Source: Paracoccaceae bacterium | Lineage (GTDB): Bacteria; Pseudomonadota; Alphaproteobacteria; Rhodobacterales; Rhodobacteraceae | Reading direction: 5' to 3' | Length of the DNA stretch: 9,732 nt | NCBI GenBank assembly: GCA_007131945.1 | Contig: SLPP01000085.1 | Span: forward strand, 1-9,732 | Part shown: one piece after another, positions 1 through 6,195 of the stretch | Position numbering within the stretch: position 1 is the stretch's first letter | How the letters are laid out: every line of letters begins with the position of its first letter | Made by a program: the position numbers and the translations under genes | The notes under the pieces: model-generated | The model's database searches: none | Seen by the model: the letters and a program-made list of their open reading frames with translations, nothing else | Told to the model about the DNA's origin: nothing

Positions 1-1
1 C

Positions 2-1915
2 GACCGGGTGCTCGTGCAGCTTCCCGGGGTCGAGAACCCCGGCCAGCTGCGCGAGTTGCTGGGTTCGACCGCGCGGATGACCTTCCACATGGTCGATGAG
101 GGCGCTGCGGTTGCACGGCCCGGCTACACCCTGCTGCCCGCGCGCGATGGCGGACAGGTGGCGGTCGAGGATCGGGTGGCGCTGTCGGGCGACCAACTCG
201 TCTCGGCCGCCGCGGCCTTCGATCCGCAGACGCGCGAGCCGGTCGTGACCTTCCGTTTCGACACCTCAGGCGCCATCGCCTTCGGGCAGATCACGTCGGA
301 CAACGTCGGCCAGCAGTTCGCCATCGTTCTCGACGGCGAGGTGCTGACCGCGCCCGTGATCCAGCAGGCGATCCACGGCGGCTCCGGGCAGATCACCGGG
401 CAGTTCACGCCGGAGGAGACGCAGTTTCTGGCCGTGATGCTCAACTCCGGTTCGCTTCCCGCCGCGCTCGAGGTGATCGAGGAGCGAACGGTCGGTGCCT
501 CGCTGGGCGCCGATTCGATCCGCGCGGGGCTCGTGGCCGGGATCGCGGGGCTCGTTCTGGTGGTGGCGATCATGGTCGCGCTCTACGGCGCCTGGGGCCT
601 TCTTGCTTCCGCCATCCTGGGACTGAACGTGGTGTTGACGATCGCCGCGCTGGGGCTGATCGCGGCGACACTGACACTGCCCGGGGTCGCCGGGATCATA
701 CTCTGCCTCGGCATCGCGGTCGATGCCAACATCCTGATCTTCAGCCGCATCCGCGAAGAGACGGCGAAGGGCGCAGGCGCCATGAAGGCGCTGGCGCAGG
801 GCTATGACCGCGCCTGGGGCACGATCCTCGACGCCAATGTGACGACGCTGCTGGCGATGGGGCTGTTGTTCATGCTCGGCGCCGGCGCGATCCGCGGCTT
901 CGCGATCACCATGACGATCGGCATCCTGGTCTCGATGTTCACCGCCATCACGCTGATGCGCATCGTCATGGAGGGCTGGGCACGAAAGCAACGCCTGAAG
1001 CGGCTGGAAATCCCGCCGCTCGTGGGTCGCGTGCCAATGCCCGGCAACTGGTCGTTCCTGCGGCACGGTCGGCTGGCGCTCGCGACCTCTGCGGTGCTGT
1101 CGGCGGCTGCGCTCGCGGCGCTGGCGTGGCCCGGCCCGCACTGGGGGATCGACTTCACCGGCGGGGTGCAGATGACGCTGAGTTCCGCCTCGCCCATGCC
1201 ACTCGCCGAGTTGCGTGCGGTCGCCGCAGGCTTCGGCGACGCCGCGCTCCAGACCTTCGGCACGCCCTCCGAGGTGCTTCTGCGCGTGCAAGGTGAGGCC
1301 ACGCAGGCGACCGTTGCGGCGCTGGAGGCGGCGACGCGGGCGGTGGTGTCCGACATCGCCTTCGACCAGATCGACCTTGTCGGCCCCACGATCAGCGGCG
1401 AGCTGGCCTGGACCGGGGCGATGGCGCTCTCGGCGGCCGTTCTGGCCATGCTGGTCTATATCTGGCTCCGGTTCGAGTGGCACTTTGCCGCCTCGGCCAT
1501 TGCCGTGCTGGTGCTCGACGTCACCAAGACGCTGGGCGTGATCGCGCTCATGGGCTGGGAGGTCAACCTGACCACCGTCGTGGCGCTGCTCACCCTCATC
1601 GGCTACTCGGTCAACGACAAGGTGGTGGTCTTCGACCGGGTGCGCGAGAACCTGATGCGGGTTCAGAAGGCGGGTTTCGCGGTCGTGGTGGATCGCAGCC
1701 TGAACCAGGTGCTGGCGCGCTGCCTCTTCACCTCCGGCACGACGCTGGCAGCGCTGATCCCGATGGCGATCTGGGGCGGCCCCGCCGTCTCTGGCTTCGC
1801 ACTGCCAATGATCGCCGGCGTCGTCATTGCTACCGCCTCGTCGCTTCTTGTCGCCGGCCCGCTGCTCACCTGGATGGCCGCACGCCAGTCCTTGGCGGCC
1901 GCGCCGGCGCCGTGA
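2..1915 (+). CDS. secDF: Protein translocase subunit SecDF (SecD-SecF fusion), 5' end outside window
   Basis: Accessory part of the Sec translocon, in the inner membrane; the SecDF family uses the proton gradient to pull exported proteins to the periplasmic side. The frame is open to the left edge and already reads DRVLVQLPG at the first codons, a conserved interior SecD segment, so the GTG at 8 is not a real start; TM1 and most of the first periplasmic domain lie outside. The SecD half shows the TM4 motif AVDANILIFSRIREE (about 716-760) and NVTTLLAM. After a cytoplasmic linker near 990-1060 the SecF half begins: GIDFTGG (about 1147-1167), then GYSVNDKVVVFDRVREN (about 1600-1650) and FTSGTTLAALIPMAIWGG. 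The 638 codons seen cover both halves in one frame without interruption. Fused SecDF is usual in Rhizobiales, whereas I recall separate secD and secF in many Rhodobacterales, so this could be a second copy. Family assignment is very secure. Confidence 0.95.
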   Translation, partial: DRVLVQLPGVENPGQLRELLGSTARMTFHMVDEGAAVARPGYTLLPARDGGQVAVEDRVALSGDQLVSAAAAFDPQTREPVVTFRFDTSGAIAFGQITSDNVGQQFAIVLDGEVLTAPVIQQAIHGGSGQITGQFTPEETQFLAVMLNSGSLPAALEVIEERTVGASLGADSIRAGLVAGIAGLVLVVAIMVALYGAWGLLASAILGLNVVLTIAALGLIAATLTLPGVAGIILCLGIAVDANILIFSRIREETAKGAGAMKALAQGYDRAWGTILDANVTTLLAMGLLFMLGAGAIRGFAITMTIGILVSMFTAITLMRIVMEGWARKQRLKRLEIPPLVGRVPMPGNWSFLRHGRLALATSAVLSAAALAALAWPGPHWGIDFTGGVQMTLSSASPMPLAELRAVAAGFGDAALQTFGTPSEVLLRVQGEATQATVAALEAATRAVVSDIAFDQIDLVGPTISGELAWTGAMALSAAVLAMLVYIWLRFEWHFAASAIAVLVLDVTKTLGVIALMGWEVNLTTVVALLTLIGYSVNDKVVVFDRVRENLMRVQKAGFAVVVDRSLNQVLARCLFTSGTTLAALIPMAIWGGPAVSGFALPMIAGVVIATASSLLVAGPLLTWMAARQSLAAAPAP

Positions 1916-1921
1916 TATCAT

Positions 1922-1950
1922 TCCGTCGCGGCGCGTCGTGCCGCGACGGA
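1922..1950 (+). terminator. Perfect 11-bp inverted repeat after secDF
   Basis: TCCGTCGCGGC (1922-1932), a 7-nt loop (1933-1939) and GCCGCGACGGA (1940-1950) form a perfect GC-rich stem starting 6 nt after the secDF stop. It is followed by CTTTCCCTCC, a poor U-tract. It may be a rho-independent terminator or, since the next ATG is only 26 nt further on with little room for a promoter, an intercistronic hairpin that reduces read-through or stabilises the upstream mRNA. Confidence 0.7.
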
Positions 1951-1976
1951 CTTTCCCTCCACATACCGGCCCCCGA

Positions 1977-3764
1977 ATGTTCCTCGACCTTGGCCCTCTC
2001 GCTCCCACGGTCGCGCTTCTGCTGGCGGCAGGCGTCTTCGTTGCGTTCATGTTCGAGCGCCGGCCGCCCGAGATGATCGCCTTCACCGGCGCCGCGGCGG
2101 CGCTCTTTCTCGGCCTGGTGACGACCGAGAACGTGCTGGCGGCGCTGGCAAACCCGGCCCCCGCGACCATCGGCGCGATGTTCATCCTCTCCGCCGCACT
2201 GGTGCGCACCGGCGCGCTCGAGGCACTGATCGCGGGACTTGCGCACCTGTCGTCGCGCCACGTGGGCCTGGCGCTCCTGGCCTTCTTCGGCACGGCGGCG
2301 CTGGCCTCGGCCTTCCTCAACAACACGCCGGTGGTGATGGTGCTGATCCCGCTGGCGATCGGTCTGGCGCGGCAACTCGGCACGGTGCCGTCACGGCTCT
2401 TGATGCCGCTTTCGTTCATGGTGATCCTCGGCGGCACGGTGACGCTGGTCGGCACCTCGACGAACCTCCTGGTCGACGGCGTTGCGCGCGAGATCGGCCT
2501 GGCTCCCTTCGGGCTCTTCGAGATCGCGCCGCTGGGGCTGGTCGTCGCGCTTGTTGGCGGCGGGTTTCTCGCCATTGCCGCGCCGCGATTGCTGCCCGTG
2601 CGGACAAGCGTGACCGGCAGCGCGGCGAGCCTGCGCGAGCCACGCGGCTGGCTCGCCGATCTGTTCATCCCGGCCGGATCGCCACTGGTTGGCAAGGCGC
2701 CGGGCGATCTGCCCGACCTGAGGCGCAGCGGCGGGCGGGCGGTCGACGTGATCCGCGGTGACGCCTCGCTGCGCCGCGAGCTTGCCACGGTGCGCCTGGA
2801 GCCGGGCGACACGGTCGTGGTGAAGACCCGCGACGTGGATCTCATGGGCTTTCGCGAGGGTGCGGCACGCGGCGCGGTTCTGCCCGGCCTGGAGCCCGGC
2901 CAGGCACGGCCTGCACGCGTGATGGAGGTGCTGGTCGGCCCCGGCTCCAAGGCCATCGGGCGGACGCTCGGCGCGCTGCGCTGGCGGCGGCGGTTCGGTG
3001 TCTATCCGATCGCCCTGCACCGGCGCGGCGAGGCGCTTGAGGCGCGTCTGGAGAACACCGCGCTGCTCGCCGGCGACACGCTGCTGATCGAGGGGGCGTC
3101 GGCCGACATCGACCGGCTGGTCGAGGATCAGCGGCTGATCGCGCTCGCCCCCAGCTCAGTGCGCGCCTTCCGCCGCCGAAAGGCGCCGGTCGCGGTGGCG
3201 ATCCTGCTAGGCGTCGTCGGGCTTGCGGCGCTGAACGTGGCGCCAATCCTGCCGCTTGCGCTCATCGGGGTGGCTTTGGTCTTCCTGACCAGATGCATCG
3301 AACCCGACGAAGGGCTGGCGGCGCTCGACGGGCGGTTGCTGCTTCTGATCGTGTCGATGATCGTGCTGGGCACGGCGCTGGACCGCTCCGGCGCCGTGGC
3401 GCAGATCGTCGGCGCGCTGGCGCCGATACTCATCGGGCTCAGTCCCTGGATCGCGCTGGCGCTGGTCTATGCCGCAACCTCGGTCCTGACCGAACTGGTG
3501 ACCAACAACGCCGTCGCGGTTCTGATGACCCCGATCGCCGCCGGGCTGGCCGTGAGCCTGGGCGTCGATCCACGGCCCTTCGTCGTCGCCGTGATGTTTG
3601 CCGCCTCGGCAAGCTTCGCGACGCCCATCGGCTACCAGACCAATACCATGGTCTATGGCGCCGGCGGCTACCGCTTCGCCGATTTCCTGCGCCTCGGCGT
3701 GCCGATGAACCTGTTGGTCGGCACCATCACCGTCCTGACCATCCCGTTCGTCTGGCCACTCTAA
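1977..3764 (+). CDS. SLC13/DASS-family permease with two TrkA-C (RCK_C) domains
   Basis: A 595-aa inner-membrane transporter of the SLC13 (divalent anion:Na+ symporter / CitT-like) group. Its substrate (sulfate, dicarboxylate or another anion) cannot be read from sequence. N-terminal membrane half: residues 5-205, with the repeat motif FLNNTPVVMVLIPLA (113-127) and TSTN (160-163). Two TrkA-C-like cytoplasmic domains follow, about 222-292 (IPAGSPLVGK, LEPGDTVVVK) and 313-390 (VGPGSKAIGRTLG, LLAGDTLLIEG). C-terminal membrane half: 403-595, with VTNNAVAVLMTPIA (508-521) and ATPIGYQTNTMVYGAGGY (548-565). The two inverted-repeat halves and the double RCK_C insertion are the standard layout of this subfamily, and length is normal. 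ATG 1977 is chosen because the hydrophobic N-terminus begins there; no good Shine-Dalgarno is visible. An in-frame GTG at 1938 lies inside the upstream hairpin and is less likely. It lies 61 nt after secDF and may depend on read-through. Confidence 0.9.
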   Translation: MFLDLGPLAPTVALLLAAGVFVAFMFERRPPEMIAFTGAAAALFLGLVTTENVLAALANPAPATIGAMFILSAALVRTGALEALIAGLAHLSSRHVGLALLAFFGTAALASAFLNNTPVVMVLIPLAIGLARQLGTVPSRLLMPLSFMVILGGTVTLVGTSTNLLVDGVAREIGLAPFGLFEIAPLGLVVALVGGGFLAIAAPRLLPVRTSVTGSAASLREPRGWLADLFIPAGSPLVGKAPGDLPDLRRSGGRAVDVIRGDASLRRELATVRLEPGDTVVVKTRDVDLMGFREGAARGAVLPGLEPGQARPARVMEVLVGPGSKAIGRTLGALRWRRRFGVYPIALHRRGEALEARLENTALLAGDTLLIEGASADIDRLVEDQRLIALAPSSVRAFRRRKAPVAVAILLGVVGLAALNVAPILPLALIGVALVFLTRCIEPDEGLAALDGRLLLLIVSMIVLGTALDRSGAVAQIVGALAPILIGLSPWIALALVYAATSVLTELVTNNAVAVLMTPIAAGLAVSLGVDPRPFVVAVMFAASASFATPIGYQTNTMVYGAGGYRFADFLRLGVPMNLLVGTITVLTIPFVWPL

Positions 3765-3928
3765 GCCGCGCGCCCGGCGGCTGCAGTCGTTTCCGCGTCA
3801 TACGCCTTCCGTTTGATCGCCTTGGTGAGCACAGGCGTGATATGGCCGCCGCCCTACCCGAACTTATGAGTTTAATACGCGGATTTGGCATGAGGCCGTG
3901 CGGCGTTCGCATGATCAGGCGAACACGG
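3761..3928 (-). other. Gene-poor spacer with a short coding-like minus-strand tail
   Basis: Apart from the hairpin above, the only thing I see is a 29-codon open stretch on the minus strand (3853 down to 3764). It reads GGGHITPVLTKAIKRKAYDA followed by ETTAAAGRAA, and its TAG (3763-3761) overlaps the transporter's TAA. The mixture of Lys, Tyr, Asp and Glu codons is unlike the Arg/Ala/Pro-rich translations that high-GC shadow frames usually give, so it may be the 3' tail of a lost minus-strand gene, perhaps the one whose fragment lies at 3929-4126. There is no start codon and I do not recognise the sequence. Confidence 0.3.
3764..3782 (+). terminator. Weak hairpin after the SLC13 gene
   Basis: AGCCGC (3764-3769), a 7-nt loop and GCGGCT (3777-3782) form a 6-bp stem starting at the last base of the stop codon, followed by GCAGTCGTTTCC. 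The stem is short and the U-tract poor, so terminator function is only possible. Confidence 0.3.
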
Positions 3929-4126
3929 AAGCCCCGGGACAAGCCCGTCGGGATAGCCGTTCGCTCAGAGAAGCACGCGCCGGGCGGTCACGTTGCCTTG
4001 CGCGGTGCTCAGGCGCCAGTTCGTCTCCCGCTGTTCCATGCCCGTTGCGCGGCTCTCGTGGCATTCAACCGGACCGCAGATCCCGTGCGGCGTGAAATGC
4101 ATCAACGCCAGCCCGGCGCTGGACAT
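3929..4126 (-). pseudogene. Remnant of a DAO-type FAD-dependent oxidoreductase
   Basis: Reading leftward from 4126, the minus strand gives a segment ending in ESRATGMEQ, then NWRLSTAQGNVTARRVLL. There is then an in-frame TGA (3967-3965), and after it in the same frame ANGYPDGLVPGL (to 3929). From memory, amino-acid and polyamine oxidases of the DAO superfamily (PuuB-like) carry W-R-x-x-T-x-x-G-x-V-T-A-R-x-V-L-L-A-T-N-G-Y-x-D-G-L-x-P-G-L at the FAD-domain strand following the substrate-domain crossover. The match on both sides of the stop argues for a real but broken gene. Only about 65 residues of an expected 400 or more remain: the N-terminal GxGxxG dinucleotide-binding site and the C-terminal half are missing or unrecognisable. 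The nearest upstream ATG (4126) has no well-placed Shine-Dalgarno. The exact substrate of the ancestor cannot be stated. Confidence 0.65.
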
Positions 4127-4181
4127 TTGCCGGCATCCCCCTCCAGATGACGCGATCCGAGGCCAACGAGGACGCGTTGCC

Positions 4182-5048
4182 ATGCAGGACTCCGCAATCA
4201 CCGGAAAGCCCGGCAGTAAGCTTCTGCTGATCATCCTCGACGGCGTGCCCTGGGCCAACTGGCGGCGCTATTTCGGCGGCCTCGAGGGCTGGGTTGCATC
4301 CGGCGAAGCGAAGGTCTGGCGGATGCGCGCGGTGCTGCCGTCGATGTCGGGGCCATGCTACGCCTCGATCCATACCGGCGTGCCGCCGCAGGTGCATGGG
4401 GTGCTGTCGAACGGGATGATCGCCCGCGTGGCGCAGCCGGATGTGTTTTCGCAGGTGCGTCTGGCCGGTGGCGTGACCGGCGCGGTGACCCATTCCTGGT
4501 GGTCCGAACTTTTCAACCGAGCGCCTTTCGACTGGCTGCGTGACATCGAATACGACGAGCCGGAGAGTGCCAGCATCAACCACGGCCGGTTTCACACGAT
4601 GACCGGCTACGATGACCGGAACCAGGCAACCCCCTGTGACGCCGATTTCTTCGCCACGCTCACCATGCTCTGCGACCGCTTCGACCTGACCTACGGCCTC
4701 CTGCATACCTGCACGCTCGATTCGATGGGCCACCGCTTCGGCCATGACTGCGCCGAGATGGACCACGCCTGCGCGCTGATGGATGCGATGCTGGCCGGGT
4801 TCCTGCCGCGCTGGCGGGCGATGGGTTACGAGGTGATCGTCACCGCCGATCATGGCCAGTCGCTGCGCGGCCATCATGGTGGCACGGGTGACGACCAGCG
4901 CGATTTCGCACTCTACTATTTCGGGCCGGCCAAGGGCCCTGCACCTGACACGGTGCTCGATCAGCTGGCATTGGCGCCGACCGTGCTGGAACGATTGGGC
5001 GCACCGATCGCCGACACCATGGAGAAACCGTCTTTCCTGAGTGATTAG
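4182..5048 (+). CDS. Alkaline-phosphatase-superfamily phosphodiesterase (type I phosphodiesterase/nucleotide pyrophosphatase-like)
   Basis: A 288-aa metal-dependent hydrolase that should cleave a phosphate mono- or diester; the substrate is unknown. Superfamily signatures appear in order: LLLIILDGV (metal-binding Asp20); PSMSGPCYASIHTG (53-66), where Ser56 sits at the nucleophile position usually held by Thr or Ser in the TxPN-type motif; TLDSMGHRFGH (Asp180, His184, second metal site); VTADHGQS (Asp223, His224); and GHHGG (230-234, His232 candidate). No signal peptide or membrane segment is seen, so it is probably cytoplasmic. ATG 4182 is chosen over upstream in-frame ATGs (such as 3993) because GAGGA (4168-4172) lies 9 nt before it and the first beta strand starts at residue 13; the upstream extension overlaps the oxidoreductase remnant and shows no conserved features. 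At under 300 aa it is at the short end for the superfamily, with no large cap insertion. It stands alone on the plus strand between minus-strand remnants, convergent with the aldolase. Confidence 0.87.
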   Translation: MQDSAITGKPGSKLLLIILDGVPWANWRRYFGGLEGWVASGEAKVWRMRAVLPSMSGPCYASIHTGVPPQVHGVLSNGMIARVAQPDVFSQVRLAGGVTGAVTHSWWSELFNRAPFDWLRDIEYDEPESASINHGRFHTMTGYDDRNQATPCDADFFATLTMLCDRFDLTYGLLHTCTLDSMGHRFGHDCAEMDHACALMDAMLAGFLPRWRAMGYEVIVTADHGQSLRGHHGGTGDDQRDFALYYFGPAKGPAPDTVLDQLALAPTVLERLGAPIADTMEKPSFLSD

Positions 5049-5079
5049 AGAAACCTGGGCGCGGTCCGTTAGCGGGTAT

Positions 5080-5109
5080 CGGCTGGATGAAGCCGTAACC
5101 CTTTTTGGT
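5080..5109 (-). pseudogene. Short cold-shock-domain-like fragment (RNP1 motif)
   Basis: The minus strand reads TKKGYGFIQP in one frame, ACC at 5109 to CCG at 5080. KGYGFIQP is the RNP1-containing core of CspA-type cold-shock proteins, which bind single-stranded nucleic acid. Only about ten codons match: the preceding strand (GTVKWFN) and the following DVFVH motif are absent in every frame nearby. It is either a sliver of a decayed csp gene or chance similarity; the near-exact eight-residue core is the reason for listing it. Confidence 0.35.
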
Positions 5110-5110
5110 G

Positions 5111-5337
5111 ATAGGTGATGTCGAAGCGCTCGTTCATCGGATGCGGCGCCCAGCCCCTCGAGCACCACGTAGGTCAGCGCGGTCGTTGCCTGGATGTCGG
5201 TCCAGCCGATATCTGCGAAGTGCACCTTGGGGCAGCTTCCGGGGCCGAGGCGCTGGCGGCGATGGTGGTCAGTGCGGCGAGGGCGAGGGCACTGAGGCAG
5301 GAGCGAGTGGTTGTCTTTCTCTCCCGTGTCGCTCCTT
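5111..5337 (-). pseudogene. 5' remnant of a choline/glycine-betaine ABC transporter substrate-binding protein
   Basis: On the minus strand, AAGGAG (5337-5332) is followed by a frame encoding a typical Sec signal peptide, KTTTRSCLSALALAAL then TTIAASASA (about 5317-5243). Its start codon is missing: the codon before AAG is AGA where ATG is expected. One frame over, the sequence continues SCPKVHFADIGWTDIQATTA and then LTYVVLEGLG (to about 5148). That is the conserved mature N-terminus of ChoX/ProX-type binding proteins (S-C-x-x-V-x-F-S/A-D-V-G-W-T-D-I-x-A-T-T-A). A single-base loss near 5233 (GGAAGC where GGAAAGC would restore the frame) explains the shift. Homology fades after LGLG, with only a possible trace ending ITY (5111), so most of an expected 300-aa protein is gone. 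It begins 24 nt after the aldolase stop on the same strand with a good Shine-Dalgarno, suggesting an ancestral aldolase-binding-protein operon. Family is confident; choline versus glycine betaine is not resolvable. Confidence 0.75.
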
Positions 5338-5360
5338 CGGTGGTTCGGATGGTGGAGGGT

Positions 5361-6107
5361 TCAGTCGCGGTAGTCCGGCTCCTCGGCGTCGAGGATGGCG
5401 CGCACCTCGGCCAGGTGGTCGAGGGCGAGTCGCGGATACTCCGCCCATTGCCGGGCGGTGGTTTCGGCGACGTGATCCGGTGCGATGCGCAGCGGCCGGC
5501 CGGTGGCATAGGCGAGCATCAGGGTCTCGCAGGCGCGCTCGAAGTAATACATTTCGTCGAGCGCGAGGGCGACACTGGGCGCGGCGACAAGGACGCCGTG
5601 ATTGCCCATCAGAAGCACCTTCCCGCCTTCGAGAAGCCCGGCGAGCCGGTCGCCCTCGGCATCCGACAGGCCCATCCCCTCGAACCCTTCGTCGATCACC
5701 AGCCGATTCCAGAAGCGCATCGTGTTCTGGTCGATCGGCGGCATCCGGCTGTCGGCGAGCGCCGAGAGCGCGGTCGCGTACCTTGGATGCAGATGCAGGA
5801 CGCAGCGTGCTTGCGGGTTGCACGCATGGATGCGGCCATGGATGTGCCAGGCGGTCGGATCGGGCGCGTCCGGGCGGTCCATCGTCGTCGGGTCGTCCGC
5901 GTCGCAGACGATCAGGTCCGACGCCCGGATGCGCGAGAAGTGCCGTCCGCGCGGATTCATCAGGAAGCGCCGGCCATCCGGGCTGATCGCCAGGCTGAAA
6001 TGGTTGGCGACGCTTTCGTGCATGTTCAGCCGCGCGAACCAGCGGAAGGCGGCGGCAAGGTCGCGACGGGCCTCCGCGACGTCGATGGATTTGTCTTGGT
6101 CCTTCAT
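5361..6107 (-). CDS. Class II aldolase/adducin-domain protein
   Basis: A 248-aa cytoplasmic zinc-dependent protein of the class II aldolase/adducin fold (FucA/AraD superfamily). Seen: MNPRGRHFSRIRASDLIVCD (50-69); DPTAWHIHGRIH (83-94); zinc ligands in VLHLHP (His105, His107); NHGVLVAAP with the third ligand His170. By spacing, FucA's catalytic Glu73 (19 residues before the first zinc His) corresponds to Ala86. The PTAxxIHxxIH pattern is that of the bacterial adducin-like branch rather than true fuculose- or ribulose-phosphate aldolases, so an aldol reaction on a sugar phosphate should not be assumed. The start is ATG at 6107 because GGAGG (6122-6118) lies 10 nt upstream and family homology begins within 15 residues; the frame extends to 6191 without support. 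It follows the metallophosphatase by 88 nt on the same strand and precedes the broken binding-protein gene. Length is normal. Confidence 0.88.
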   Translation of the reverse strand: MKDQDKSIDVAEARRDLAAAFRWFARLNMHESVANHFSLAISPDGRRFLMNPRGRHFSRIRASDLIVCDADDPTTMDRPDAPDPTAWHIHGRIHACNPQARCVLHLHPRYATALSALADSRMPPIDQNTMRFWNRLVIDEGFEGMGLSDAEGDRLAGLLEGGKVLLMGNHGVLVAAPSVALALDEMYYFERACETLMLAYATGRPLRIAPDHVAETTARQWAEYPRLALDHLAEVRAILDAEEPDYRD

Positions 6108-6174
6108 GCCGGCTGTGCCTCCAGGGTAGGCAACTGTACCAGTATCCACTCCAAAGCACGACAAGTATGCCGAC

Positions 6175-6193
6175 CCATGCAAACACCGCATGG
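6175..6193 (-). other. Intercistronic hairpin between metallophosphatase and aldolase
   Basis: CCATGC (6175-6180) and GCATGG (6188-6193) form a 6-bp stem with a 7-nt loop, beginning 2 nt after the metallophosphatase TAG on the minus strand. There is no U-tract, so it may be a weak terminator or processing element, or simply chance. I could not pick a convincing promoter for the aldolase in the 88-nt gap. Confidence 0.3.
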
Positions 6194-6195
6194 AA

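Noticed and set aside
266..2956. Long open minus-strand frame (896 codons) across secDF and the transporter
   Set aside because: It is antisense to two secure genes, and its translation is Arg/Gly/His/Ala-rich without domains, as expected for shadow frames in high-GC DNA.
3993..4181. N-terminal extension of the phosphodiesterase to ATG 3993
   Set aside because: It overlaps the oxidoreductase remnant, lacks family features, and the ATG at 4182 has a Shine-Dalgarno at normal distance.
4065..5225. 386-codon minus-strand frame across the phosphodiesterase
   Set aside because: Only its first 25 or so codons carry real similarity, belonging to the binding-protein remnant; the rest is antisense to the phosphodiesterase.
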